NCBI GenBank assembly: GCA_900538355.1
Contig: UPXS01000033.1
Location: 1 to 12,250, forward strand
DNA: 12,250 nt
Direction: 5' to 3'
From: an uncultured Veillonella sp.
GTDB taxonomy: Bacteria; Bacillota; Negativicutes; Veillonellales; Veillonellaceae
Both the position numbers and the translations under genes were made by a program. This document shows, piece after piece, positions 1 through 6,981 of the stretch (position 1 is its first letter; every line of letters starts with the position of its first letter). Under the pieces are notes generated by a model. That model searched no databases, was not told the origin of the DNA, and worked only from the letters and a program-made list of their open reading frames with translations.

Positions 1-123
1 GAATTATGGTTGGTTTTGACTATGTCAAAACCCGCACTCTGGCATATGTTCAATCATATTGATTGATTACCTATCATTGTTCAGTTTTCAAAGATCTGTT
101 ACGTTAGGTTGTTGCCCTAACGA
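1..123 (-). other. rRNA operon leader (pre-16S), partial
   Basis: Downstream of a strong minus-strand promoter, this stretch has the layout of a Firmicutes rRNA leader. It opens with a hairpin (102-108 pairs with 116-122, 7 bp), then a boxA-like antitermination motif (minus strand CTTTGAAAACTGAACAATG, 75-93). Near the window edge is a perfect 9-bp hairpin with a 3-nt loop (12-20 with 24-32) that could belong to the 16S processing stalk. No mature 16S sequence is visible, so the 16S gene would start to the left of base 1. The same boxA-type string also occurs in 16S-23S spacers, but a promoter directly upstream favours the leader reading. Confidence 0.7.
75..93 (-). promoter_or_regulatory. boxA-like antitermination motif of the rRNA leader
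   Basis: The minus strand reads CTTTGAAAACTGAACAATG, close to the boxA element (CTTTGAAAAC) found in Firmicutes rRNA leaders and spacers, where the Nus factors bind nascent RNA. It lies about 30-50 nt after the predicted transcription start, which suits a leader boxA. Confidence 0.65.
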
Positions 124-130
124 CTTGTAT

Positions 131-159
131 AGTATATCAATCTAATCTTAAATCGTCAA
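131..159 (-). promoter_or_regulatory. strong sigma-70/A-type promoter of the rRNA operon
   Basis: On the minus strand TTGACG (159-154) is followed by a 17-nt spacer and TATACT (136-131). Upstream, 160-185 is rich in A-tracts (AAAAAAACTTTGAAAAAG on the minus strand), compatible with an UP element. The start site would be near 124, one or two bases before a 7-bp hairpin. Strength, UP-like tract and the boxA downstream all suit an rRNA promoter. Confidence 0.8.
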
Positions 160-243
160 CCTCTTTTTCAAAGTTTTTTTCAACTTATTTTTGATTGATT
201 TTATACATACAATCATAACCAAATTCTCTATGAATAGAGATAG

Positions 244-273
244 AAAACTCACAAACCGAAGTTTGTGAGTTTT
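244..273 (-). terminator. Rho-independent terminator of the tRNA operon
   Basis: A perfect 13-bp stem (244-256 with 261-273) is capped by a tetraloop that reads TTCG on the minus strand. The arm ends in TTTT and is followed by a pyrimidine-rich tail. It sits 4 nt past the encoded CCA of tRNA-Lys and separates the tRNA operon from the rRNA promoter. Confidence 0.85.
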
Positions 274-277
274 AATT

Positions 278-353
278 TGGTGACTCACCCGCGACTCGAA
301 CGCGGGACACCCTGATTAAAAGTCAGGTGCTCTGCCAACTGAGCTAGTGAGTC
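278..353 (-). tRNA. tRNA-Lys (anticodon TTT)
   Basis: A 76-nt cloverleaf on the minus strand. The acceptor arms GACTCAC (353-347) and GTGAGTC (288-282) pair fully. The anticodon arm CCTGA/TCAGG holds loop CTTTTAA, giving anticodon TTT. The T-arm contains GTTCGAGTC. The discriminator is A and CCA is encoded at 280-278. It is the last tRNA of the three-gene operon, only 4 nt after tRNA-Gln. Confidence 0.97.
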
Positions 354-357
354 ATGT

Positions 358-432
358 TGGCAGGGGTGGCTGGGATCGAACCAGCGCATAACGGAGTCAA
401 AGTCCGTTGCCTTACCACTTGGCGACACCCCT
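358..432 (-). tRNA. tRNA-Gln (anticodon TTG)
   Basis: A 75-nt cloverleaf on the minus strand. Acceptor arms AGGGGTG (432-426) and CACCCCT (368-362) pair fully. The anticodon stem ACGGA/TCCGT closes loop CTTTGAC, giving anticodon TTG. The T-loop GGTTCGATCCC is present, the discriminator is G, and CCA is encoded at 360-358. It is the middle gene, 24 nt after tRNA-His. Confidence 0.95.
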
Positions 433-456
433 ACAGTGATTATGATGTGTAGGTTA

Positions 457-533
457 TGGGGTGAGTAGTGGGGATCGAACCCACGCGTAACGGAGCCACA
501 ATCCGCCGTGTTAACCGCTTCACCATACCCACC
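457..533 (-). tRNA. tRNA-His (anticodon GTG), with encoded G-1
   Basis: A 77-nt cloverleaf on the minus strand. Loop TTGTGGC gives anticodon GTG. The 7-bp acceptor (532-526 with 467-461, one G-U pair) is extended by G at 533 opposite C at 460. This is the G-1:C73 pair that histidyl-tRNA synthetase requires, here encoded in the DNA. CCA is encoded at 459-457. It is the first gene of the operon. Confidence 0.95.
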
Positions 534-546
534 ACCTTGTAGGTAT

Positions 547-563
547 CGAAGACGTTGTCTTCG
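547..563 (-). promoter_or_regulatory. hairpin near the 5' end of the tRNA transcript
   Basis: A perfect 7-bp stem (547-553 with 557-563) with a 3-nt loop lies about 5 nt after the predicted start and 14 nt before tRNA-His. It may guide processing of the tRNA-His 5' end or protect the primary transcript. Confidence 0.6.
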
Positions 564-574
564 TAACAAAGAGA

Positions 575-603
575 ATTATATCTGTTCTAGAGATTTGTGT
601 CAA
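575..603 (-). promoter_or_regulatory. consensus promoter of the tRNA-His/Gln/Lys operon
   Basis: The minus strand carries a perfect TTGACA (603-598), a 17-nt spacer and a perfect TATAAT (580-575). Upstream DNA (604-650) is rich in A/T tracts. The start site would be near 568. Confidence 0.92.
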
Positions 604-682
604 CACCTTTTTCTCAATTTCATTTAACTTTTACAAATAAAATGATAAAGTGTGTTATCCCCAATATAAACTCTTTCTCCTC

Positions 683-733
683 ATAAAAATAAGGAAGCAC
701 ATTCATAAGTTATACCTTACGAATGGTGCTCCC
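683..733 (-). terminator. Rho-independent terminator after speE
   Basis: A long stem (693-709 with 716-733, one bulged base, loop 710-715) is followed on the minus strand by TTATTTTTAT. Two of the pairs are G-U on minus-strand RNA but would be A-C mismatches on plus-strand RNA, which supports the assigned direction. It begins 17 nt past the speE stop codon. Confidence 0.85.
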
Positions 734-749
734 CTATTATACATATTAT

Positions 750-1589
750 TTACTTAGTTGGCAAATAGTTTTTTACAAAATTTGGTAAAGCAAAAGCAGC
801 CTTTTGAATTTCAGCATTATAGTACTTGGTTTCAAAGTTTTGTTCACGATTTGGTGTCCATGTTAATGGGTCAAATGTTTTAGAACCCAATGTGAAGCAA
901 TGCATACCTGCAGGATAAATTGGAATAAATGCAGTATACAAACGCGCAATTGGGAAGTGATTGTTTACGTAACCAAACACTTTTTCAACAAGCGGTTGAT
1001 GTAACATAGGAGATTCTGTTTGTTGTACAAATAAGCCATCTTTTTTAAGAGCTTTTAATGTATTTTTATAGAACTCTTCAGTAAATAAACCTTCACCAGG
1101 ACCGATTGGGTCGGAGCAGTCTACAATAATTACATCATAGTAATCTTCTGCTTCTGCCATAAAGCCAATGCCATCACCAATTTTTACAGTTAATTTAGGA
1201 TGGTTTTCAATCATAGCTTTAGCAATAGTTGGTAAATATTGTTTAGCAAGCTCTACAACCTTACCATCGATTTCAACCATTGTTACTTCTTTTACACAAT
1301 CATGGCGTACACATTCTCTAGCTACGCCACCATCACCGCCACCGATGATTAATACACGTTCAGGATTTGGATGTAAAAACAATGGAACATGACTCATCAT
1401 TTCATGGTAGATGAACTCTTCACGCTCAGACGTTTGGAATACACCATCTAATGCGAGCATCGTACCGTACTCTTTAGATTTAAACACTTCAATTTTTTGG
1501 AACTCAGATTCACCAGAGTATAATACCTCTTCTGCTTCAGCGCTAAGACGTAAATGAGGAGTTTGTTCCTCTGTAATCCATTGACTCAT
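750..1589 (-). CDS. speE: spermidine synthase (polyamine aminopropyltransferase)
   Basis: This 279-residue cytosolic enzyme transfers the aminopropyl group of decarboxylated S-adenosylmethionine to a diamine, normally putrescine, giving spermidine and methylthioadenosine. The N-terminal beta domain is followed by a Rossmann methyltransferase-like fold with GGGDGG at 83-88, acidic ribose-binding E106 and D108, the D139-G140 pair, and the catalytic segment DCSDPIGPG (D157, D160). Length is normal for the family. The start is supported by AGGAGGT at 1601-1595, 5 nt before ATG. Its 5' flank holds a 12-bp hairpin 14 nt before the ribosome binding site. No speD is visible here, so the aminopropyl donor must come from elsewhere. 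If the host is Veillonella, which is known to carry diamines on peptidoglycan, cadaverine might be an alternative acceptor; that is inference. Confidence 0.95.
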   Translation of the reverse strand: MSQWITEEQTPHLRLSAEAEEVLYSGESEFQKIEVFKSKEYGTMLALDGVFQTSEREEFIYHEMMSHVPLFLHPNPERVLIIGGGDGGVARECVRHDCVKEVTMVEIDGKVVELAKQYLPTIAKAMIENHPKLTVKIGDGIGFMAEAEDYYDVIIVDCSDPIGPGEGLFTEEFYKNTLKALKKDGLFVQQTESPMLHQPLVEKVFGYVNNHFPIARLYTAFIPIYPAGMHCFTLGSKTFDPLTWTPNREQNFETKYYNAEIQKAAFALPNFVKNYLPTK

Positions 1590-1615
1590 GTAGTACCTCC
1601 TACTTTTATACTACA

Positions 1616-1645
1616 ATACGCACCGCAGATAATTGCGATGCGTAT
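1616..1645 (-). promoter_or_regulatory. structured hairpin in the speE leader
   Basis: Twelve consecutive pairs (1616-1627 with 1634-1645) close a 6-nt loop. The single non-Watson-Crick pair is G-U only if the minus strand is transcribed, so the structure belongs to the speE mRNA. No T-run follows, so it does not look like a terminator. It may be a processing or stability element between the C39-like gene and speE, or a translational control element. Confidence 0.6.
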
Positions 1646-1671
1646 GTATATTACGTTAATTGTTCTGTTAC

Positions 1672-2301
1672 TTAATCTTTACGACTAATATAACAGAAAC
1701 CACCACCTAAAATAGTGTCTTTCATCCAATTCGCTAATGAGAAATCACGGATTTCACCTTCATCAAAGATACCACAACGAATATCATCGCCATCCATAAA
1801 TATCTTGTGAATTGGAACCCAATGCCATGTATAAAGAGCTTTTTCTTTACCCTTATGACGATTCAAAAATGCTACAGGCACATCTTGCGCCAATGCATCA
1901 TGAATAAACTGAGCTGCAGCCTCCACCTCTACACGAGATGCGCAAAACGGAGATACATTCAACATATGTACATCATAAGATAGGCCTTTATCCTCTAGTA
2001 AACGAGTAAGACCACGTTCCATCCATTGAGTTTTATAAACACCACCACCAAAGCGTGGCTTTACATATTTCCAAACTAAGTTCATCCGTTCTAAAGCAAG
2101 CGTTTGATCGGATGTGGTTTCCAGATCTAATAAGCCATCCCTAAATAGCGAATAACCCAATACTTGTGATGCCGATGTAGGACCACAACCAGACAAGCGT
2201 TGCCACTCATCAGTGAACCATTCTTGGTCATACCCATATGATGTTTTACCATTTACATCAATATATAGCCATTCTGGATGTTTAATAGATACATCATTCA
2301 T
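1672..2301 (-). CDS. C39-like (papain-fold) cysteine peptidase family protein
   Basis: This 209-residue protein resembles the peptidase C39-like family. The putative nucleophile is Cys39 in GCGPTSA, and a candidate partner His160 lies in YTWHWVPI, with Asp180 (FDEGE) a possible third member. The segment preceding His160 fits the family pattern of a conserved His near strands late in the domain. There is no signal peptide, membrane segment or ABC-transporter domain, so it is probably cytosolic and is not a bacteriocin exporter. ATG lies 4 nt after the cyclophilin stop codon, with a GAAGG ribosome binding site inside the upstream gene, implying translational coupling. Substrate unknown; it could be a peptidase, an amidase/transglutaminase-like enzyme, or a protein that has lost activity. 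Confidence 0.75.
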   Translation of the reverse strand: MNDVSIKHPEWLYIDVNGKTSYGYDQEWFTDEWQRLSGCGPTSASQVLGYSLFRDGLLDLETTSDQTLALERMNLVWKYVKPRFGGGVYKTQWMERGLTRLLEDKGLSYDVHMLNVSPFCASRVEVEAAAQFIHDALAQDVPVAFLNRHKGKEKALYTWHWVPIHKIFMDGDDIRCGIFDEGEIRDFSLANWMKDTILGGGFCYISRKD

Positions 2302-2305
2302 GAGA

Positions 2306-2740
2306 TTAACCTTCGATTACTTCAACAGTTTCCATGATGGCACCTTGGTGAATACCATCAACTACGTCCATACCTTCGATTACTTTACCGAATACAGTAT
2401 GTACACCATCCAAGTGAGGTTGTGGTTCGTATACGATAAAGAATTGGCTACCACCAGTATTAGGACCACGGTGAGCCATGGACAATGCACCGCGCTCATG
2501 TTTATGAGGGTTACCAATCAATTCGTCTTTGATTGTGTAACCAGGACCACCTGTACCATTGCCATTAGGGCAACCGCCTTGAGCTACGAAGCCAGGGATT
2601 ACACGGTGAAAACGAAGGCCATTATAGAAACCTTTGTTGATCAAATCAATAAAGTTTTGTACTGTGCCAGGAGCTTCTTTATCAAATAATTCAATTACGA
2701 TATCGCCGCCGTCAGCCATATGGATTTTTGCTTTTTTCAT
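2306..2740 (-). CDS. ppiB: peptidyl-prolyl cis-trans isomerase, cyclophilin type
   Basis: A compact 144-residue single-domain cyclophilin that catalyses cis-trans isomerisation of Xaa-Pro bonds during folding. It has the FHRVIPGFVAQGG core (catalytic Arg46, Gln54), the GALSMAHRGPNTGGSQFF segment (84-101) and the LDGVHTVFG motif (110-118). His109 stands where human cyclophilin A has the Trp that contacts cyclosporin, so low drug sensitivity is expected. There is no signal peptide, so it is cytosolic, like the roughly 143-residue PpiB of Bacillus. Its ATG overlaps the tcdA stop codon as ATGA, with GGAGGT upstream inside tcdA, so the two genes are almost certainly translationally coupled. Confidence 0.93.
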   Translation of the reverse strand: MKKAKIHMADGGDIVIELFDKEAPGTVQNFIDLINKGFYNGLRFHRVIPGFVAQGGCPNGNGTGGPGYTIKDELIGNPHKHERGALSMAHRGPNTGGSQFFIVYEPQPHLDGVHTVFGKVIEGMDVVDGIHQGAIMETVEVIEG

Positions 2741-3444
2741 TGTTCAGGTACCTCCAAAATTGTACGCAACACATGTGCTGCTAATATAAAACCTGCCACT
2801 GGGGGCACAAAACTACATGTACCAGGGCTTGTTGCTTCGCCGCGGAACTGTGGTTTTGTCGGTTTTTCTGTAGAAAATAAAACTAATTGCTTTTTAATGC
2901 CCCGTTTTTTGAGTTCTCGACGCATAACGCGCGCGAGAGGACATGTATGAGACTTATTGATATCAGCAATCATAAGTTTTTCAGGGTAAAAGCGATTGCC
3001 ACCGCCCATACAAGAAATAACAGGGATGCTTTCACGTTGACACACCTCAATAATATTAAGTTTTGCCGTTACCATATCAATGGCATCGATTACATAATCA
3101 ACGTTTAAGCTTTGAATAAATCCAGGGTAGTTTTCCTCAGTATACATAATATCATGAGTTTCTATCACTACATCTGGATTAATGGAAAGAGCTCGTGCCT
3201 TTGCCACCTCTACCTTACGCTCTCCAATCGTGTCATAAGTCGAAATCATTTGGCGATTCAAGTTACTAGGCGCTATGGCATCACCATCAATAACGACGAT
3301 ACGCCCCACACCAGCTCGTACTAGCGACTCAAGGGCACCACCACCAACGCCTCCGACACCAAAGAGAGCCACAGATGTATCTTTTAAGGTTTGGATTTTA
3401 TCAGGACCAACTAGCCACTCTAAACGAGTTAACATATATTCCAT
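2737..3444 (-). CDS. tcdA: tRNA threonylcarbamoyladenosine dehydratase
   Basis: A 235-residue E1-like (ThiF/MoeB fold) enzyme of the TcdA/CsdL/YgdL group. Family members use ATP to cyclise N6-threonylcarbamoyl-adenosine at position 37 of ANN-reading tRNAs to ct6A. The nucleotide-binding loop GVGGVGG is at 29-35, followed by IDGDAIAPSNLNRQ (D53, D55, N63, R64, Q65), K77, and DAIDMVTAK. Length (about 235-270 in the family) and the absence of a ThiS/MoaD partner nearby favour TcdA over MoeB or ThiF. Its ATG shares one base with the preceding stop codon (TAATG), and its own stop overlaps the cyclophilin start, so it is internal to an operon. An AGGT ribosome binding site precedes the chosen ATG. 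Confidence 0.9.
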   Translation of the reverse strand: MEYMLTRLEWLVGPDKIQTLKDTSVALFGVGGVGGGALESLVRAGVGRIVVIDGDAIAPSNLNRQMISTYDTIGERKVEVAKARALSINPDVVIETHDIMYTEENYPGFIQSLNVDYVIDAIDMVTAKLNIIEVCQRESIPVISCMGGGNRFYPEKLMIADINKSHTCPLARVMRRELKKRGIKKQLVLFSTEKPTKPQFRGEATSPGTCSFVPPVAGFILAAHVLRTILEVPEQ

Positions 3445-3818
3445 TAGTATTTACCTGCTGGAATGATTTCTGTCCAATACCCGTCTGGATCGGCAATAAA
3501 GTAAATCCCCATGTCAGCATTTTCGTAAGCTACTACGCCCATCTCTTTATGCTTTTTAAGAGCTGCTTCGTAGTCATCTACATAAAATGCCAAATGGAAT
3601 TCATTGTCCCCTAAATTATAAGGGCGATCCCAGTCGCGCAACCATGTAAGTTCTAGTTCATGCGCCGTGTATGGACTTTTTAAATATACAAGGGTGAAAG
3701 CACCACTTGGATCTTCCAAGCGACGAGATTCCTCAAGTAATAAGGCCTCTTTATAGAATGCTAAACTCTTATCAAGATCCTTAACATTTATATTATTATG
3801 AGCAAATGAAAACTTCAT
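3444..3818 (-). CDS. glyoxalase I-like VOC family protein
   Basis: A 124-residue protein with the paired beta-alpha-beta-beta-beta modules of the vicinal oxygen chelate fold. The four metal ligands known from E. coli GloA can be placed: His7, Glu56 (ELELTW), His75 (FHLAFYV) and Glu117 (GYWTEIIP). A divalent-metal isomerase or lyase is therefore likely, and annotation as lactoylglutathione lyase would be usual. However, the glutathione-contacting Arg and Asn of GloA (R9, N60) align with Asn11 and Leu60, so the thiol cofactor or substrate may differ. It is the first gene of a tight four-gene cluster. AGGAGGT at 3828-3822 precedes ATG, with a possible extended -10 promoter at 3881-3873. Confidence 0.85.
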   Translation of the reverse strand: MKFSFAHNNINVKDLDKSLAFYKEALLLEESRRLEDPSGAFTLVYLKSPYTAHELELTWLRDWDRPYNLGDNEFHLAFYVDDYEAALKKHKEMGVVAYENADMGIYFIADPDGYWTEIIPAGKY

Positions 3819-3872
3819 AGGACCTCCTTAACTAATTCCAGTATGTTTTTGTAGGAATTCTCCTCTTTTAAT

Positions 3873-3881
3873 AGTATCACA
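3873..3881 (-). promoter_or_regulatory. possible extended -10 promoter of the VOC-tcdA-ppiB cluster
   Basis: The minus strand reads TGTGATACT, an extended -10 element (TGn plus GATACT), in the 79-nt gap after sbcC. No convincing -35 box lies at the right distance. Read-through from sbcC is an alternative, since I see no terminator in this gap. Confidence 0.35.
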
Positions 3882-3897
3882 TTTGACAATTCTATAG

Positions 3898-6800
3898 CTA
3901 GTTAATCACAAATTTTGCTGTACTACCATCGTCACCACGTGTGACCTCTAAGTGGGCCGGTATACGAGTCTTTAATTCAGGTACATGGGAAATCATGCCG
4001 ATCAGACGACCTGATAATTGTAATTTCACCAGTGTTTCCATGGCGAGTTCCAACGTATCAGGATCGAGGGTACCAAATCCTTCGTCGATAAACATCGTAT
4101 CCATATGAATACCACCTGCATAACTTTGGATGACATCCGCAAGGCCTAAGGCAAGTGCCATAGAGGCCAAGAATGTTTCACCACCAGACAAGGTATTCGC
4201 AGGTCTTGATTGACCTGTGAAAGCATCCATAACTGCCAAATCTAGGCCTTGTTTGCCTCGTCCACCACCAGTATAGTCAGAACGTTCCAAGGAATAGCGA
4301 TTACGACTCATCGTTTGAAGACGTAAATTAGCTGCATATACGACTTCATCTAAGATAGCGCCCAATACATAGCGCTCAAAGGTTACATTTTTGAACCCTT
4401 GTTCACCGCCATTTGCCAAGTCATTTAGGCGACTTAAGAAAGTTACTTCCTCACGGGCTTCGCCCATAGCATGTTCAAGTGTTTCTAGGGAAGCTAGTGT
4501 TGTTTCAATATGTTTCGTTTCTTTATCCCAAGCCGCAAGAGAACCTACCAAATTGTCACGTTGCTCTACTGCCGCATCATATACCTCATTGGAAACCGTA
4601 TCACTTGGCTCCACTATAGATTGAGCATGCTTTAAGGCCGCATCATATACAGCTTGAGCTTTATTGAAAGCCTCCTCCAATGCATGTAGTTCAGTTCTAA
4701 ATGTATCTAAAGCCTTATAATCATCTAACGCATCTATAAAATCACTTTCAGATAAAGAAATCGATTGCAATGATTCTACAAAGTCTTTATTGAGTACATC
4801 AAGATGTCTTATTTCTTCCTGCACTTGGGCAGATAAAGTTTCTAGACGTCCCCGTTTAGCATTGAGCACTTCTCTAGCAGAGTCTAGATTTGCTTTACAA
4901 ACCTTCACCTGTTCATCGTAGTCTGTAAGCTCAGACACCAATGATTCTATCTCTTTATGCCATGCAGCTACATCCGTAGTTGGCAAGCTTTCAGAAAGAG
5001 CATCAATCTTAGCCTGTACAGTACTAATCTGAACCTCTAAATTATGCAAATTATCAAGTAGTTCCTTATGAGCCATATCCAATTTCGCTAGTGTATCTTT
5101 AGCCGTACTGAGGTCATCCTCAGTGTTAGCTATAGTGTTGCTCAGCTGTTCAGTGTCGCTACGCAAGGTTGAAAGCTGCTCCATTTGAGATACTAAGCCC
5201 TGTTGAATTGAATCAAATGCATCTTCTGAAAAATTATCAATCCATGTTTTGAGTTTAGAGACTTGATCTTCAACTTGTTCATCTAACTCATGTAAACGAA
5301 GAGCTAATGTTTCTTTCTGACCAATCTCACTAGCTTGCTTTTGTAACTCAAGATCACGCACTGCACGAGCCTCTTCTATCTCCTCTTTGGTAGGATATAA
5401 CTCAGGCTTGACTGCCAACTGTGGATGCTCTGTAGAGCCGCATACTGGACAAGGTTCGTTATCTTTCACTAAATGAACGAGTTCAAAGGCACGACCTTCT
5501 GCCATCAAATGTTCTAACCGTTCAAGCTGTACCTTTGAATTCTTTACGGATTCATCAAGCGTCGCTAATGTTTTATCTTTAGCGTCGATATCATCTTGAA
5601 CCTTCTGTTTCTCAGAGACCAATTCAGAATATCGTTGCAAATGATTTAACTGTTCTTGGATACGAGGAATAGACTCTAATGCTTTACTATTAGCTTGGAA
5701 CTGGTTTCTCGCTTCAGTTAACTTGGCCTCTAAATCAGCTACTGTCGTATGCTGCGCCTGTAACGCAGCTTCGCTTTTCTCACGGTCCTGTGTTACCAAT
5801 CTACTCTTTAATGTGCTTAATTCCTTATTTAGCAGTACTAACTCATCAAATTTTTTTGATTGCTGTTCCATTTGGGCTAGCGTAGTTCGCTTAGCTTGCA
5901 TAGTTTCAGCTTGAGCTTCTAATACTGCATGAGCCTCTATACATTTAGCCTCATGTTGAGTTGCACTTTCCACATTTTTTTCAGCCTCTGAAAGTGATGT
6001 TTCCAAGGTTTTTAACACCGACTGTTTATCACTTACCTGTTTATATAGCTCAAAACTTGGCGTTAAAGAGGTAAGGAACTGAACCTTTTCACGTAAGCTA
6101 GCACGCTCCGCTTCTCTTGCTTTCACGAGGTCTAATTTAGAAGTAGCATCTGCAAGAGATTGTTGTGCTTGGTTATATAAGGCCCACTCATTTCTCAACG
6201 TATTGAACTGCTCCACTACAGTTACAGCTTTATCACGGTCAATAACAAGAGCATCACGGTGAGGCTCTCTATGTTTCAAAAGATCTCGTACATGTTCAAT
6301 GGTTAGTACTGGCATATCTTCGTCATGTGGAATGGATTGCAGCAATGCATTCTGTTTTGTTAGATTTTCTTCAATCCCTGCTTTTGCGTCATCATAAGCA
6401 GCCTTTAAGGCATCTTGTAATCTTCGGTATAACTCGGTTCTAAAGAGTGTATGTAATAACTCCTCCCGTTCACTAGTAGATGCTACTAATAATTTTCTGA
6501 ACTCCCCTTGCGGTAAAAGAACCACCTGTAAGAACTGATCCTTACGAAAGCCTATGATTCTTTGAATCGTATCACGAATAACTGCCGCAGAGGTAGCGAT
6601 GACCTTCCACTCACCATCTTTCAGTTCATATACCGTGGCACTAGCATTCTGCTCACGCATACCTGTACCGCGTTTCTTTGCTACCAATTGTTTTGGCAAT
6701 CTTTCAACACGGTACTGAGCCTCACCGATAGCAAAGGAAAAATCTACCCGCGTCATACGCTGAGGTTCTGCAAAGTCGCTGCGGATAGCATCTGTTTTAC

Positions 6801-6981
6801 GCACCTCTCCACTAGGCTCGCCATATAAGGCATACACCATAGCATCTAGTATAGACGTTTTCCCGGCCCCCGTAGGACCAGAGATGAGGAACATAGAATG
6901 GTCTTGAAGCTCGTTAAAGTCCAAGGTAACCGAATCGCGGTAAGGACCAAAGGCTTCTATAGTTAAAGATATAGGCTTCAT
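3898..6981 (-). CDS. sbcC: exonuclease subunit SbcC (Rad50-like ATPase)
   Basis: A 1027-residue SMC-like ATPase that with SbcD forms the bacterial Mre11-Rad50 complex, which opens hairpins and processes blocked DNA ends. The N-terminal half-ATPase has Walker A GPTGAGKT (35-42) and a Q-loop region QVVLLPQGEFRKLL. Two long coiled-coil arms (about 190-500 and 530-860), rich in Leu, Glu, Lys and Gln, flank the zinc hook CPVC (Cys511, Cys514) at almost the exact midpoint. The C-terminal half has signature LSGGE (931-935), Walker B with D966-E967, a D-loop GTLD and the ISHV histidine switch. All catalytic elements are intact and length is normal. ATG directly follows the sbcD stop codon, with AGGAGG inside sbcD, so the pair is translated together in a balanced way. 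Confidence 0.97.
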   Translation of the reverse strand: MKPISLTIEAFGPYRDSVTLDFNELQDHSMFLISGPTGAGKTSILDAMVYALYGEPSGEVRKTDAIRSDFAEPQRMTRVDFSFAIGEAQYRVERLPKQLVAKKRGTGMREQNASATVYELKDGEWKVIATSAAVIRDTIQRIIGFRKDQFLQVVLLPQGEFRKLLVASTSEREELLHTLFRTELYRRLQDALKAAYDDAKAGIEENLTKQNALLQSIPHDEDMPVLTIEHVRDLLKHREPHRDALVIDRDKAVTVVEQFNTLRNEWALYNQAQQSLADATSKLDLVKAREAERASLREKVQFLTSLTPSFELYKQVSDKQSVLKTLETSLSEAEKNVESATQHEAKCIEAHAVLEAQAETMQAKRTTLAQMEQQSKKFDELVLLNKELSTLKSRLVTQDREKSEAALQAQHTTVADLEAKLTEARNQFQANSKALESIPRIQEQLNHLQRYSELVSEKQKVQDDIDAKDKTLATLDESVKNSKVQLERLEHLMAEGRAFELVHLVKDNEPCPVCGSTEHPQLAVKPELYPTKEEIEEARAVRDLELQKQASEIGQKETLALRLHELDEQVEDQVSKLKTWIDNFSEDAFDSIQQGLVSQMEQLSTLRSDTEQLSNTIANTEDDLSTAKDTLAKLDMAHKELLDNLHNLEVQISTVQAKIDALSESLPTTDVAAWHKEIESLVSELTDYDEQVKVCKANLDSAREVLNAKRGRLETLSAQVQEEIRHLDVLNKDFVESLQSISLSESDFIDALDDYKALDTFRTELHALEEAFNKAQAVYDAALKHAQSIVEPSDTVSNEVYDAAVEQRDNLVGSLAAWDKETKHIETTLASLETLEHAMGEAREEVTFLSRLNDLANGGEQGFKNVTFERYVLGAILDEVVYAANLRLQTMSRNRYSLERSDYTGGGRGKQGLDLAVMDAFTGQSRPANTLSGGETFLASMALALGLADVIQSYAGGIHMDTMFIDEGFGTLDPDTLELAMETLVKLQLSGRLIGMISHVPELKTRIPAHLEVTRGDDGSTAKFVIN

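Noticed and set aside
285..569. 94-residue open frame on the minus strand
   Set aside because: It runs through three well-formed tRNA genes; its protein is simply translated tRNA sequence.
2213..2689. 158-residue open frame on the plus strand
   Set aside because: Antisense to the start of the C39-like gene and to the cyclophilin gene, both with clear family motifs; no supporting signals.
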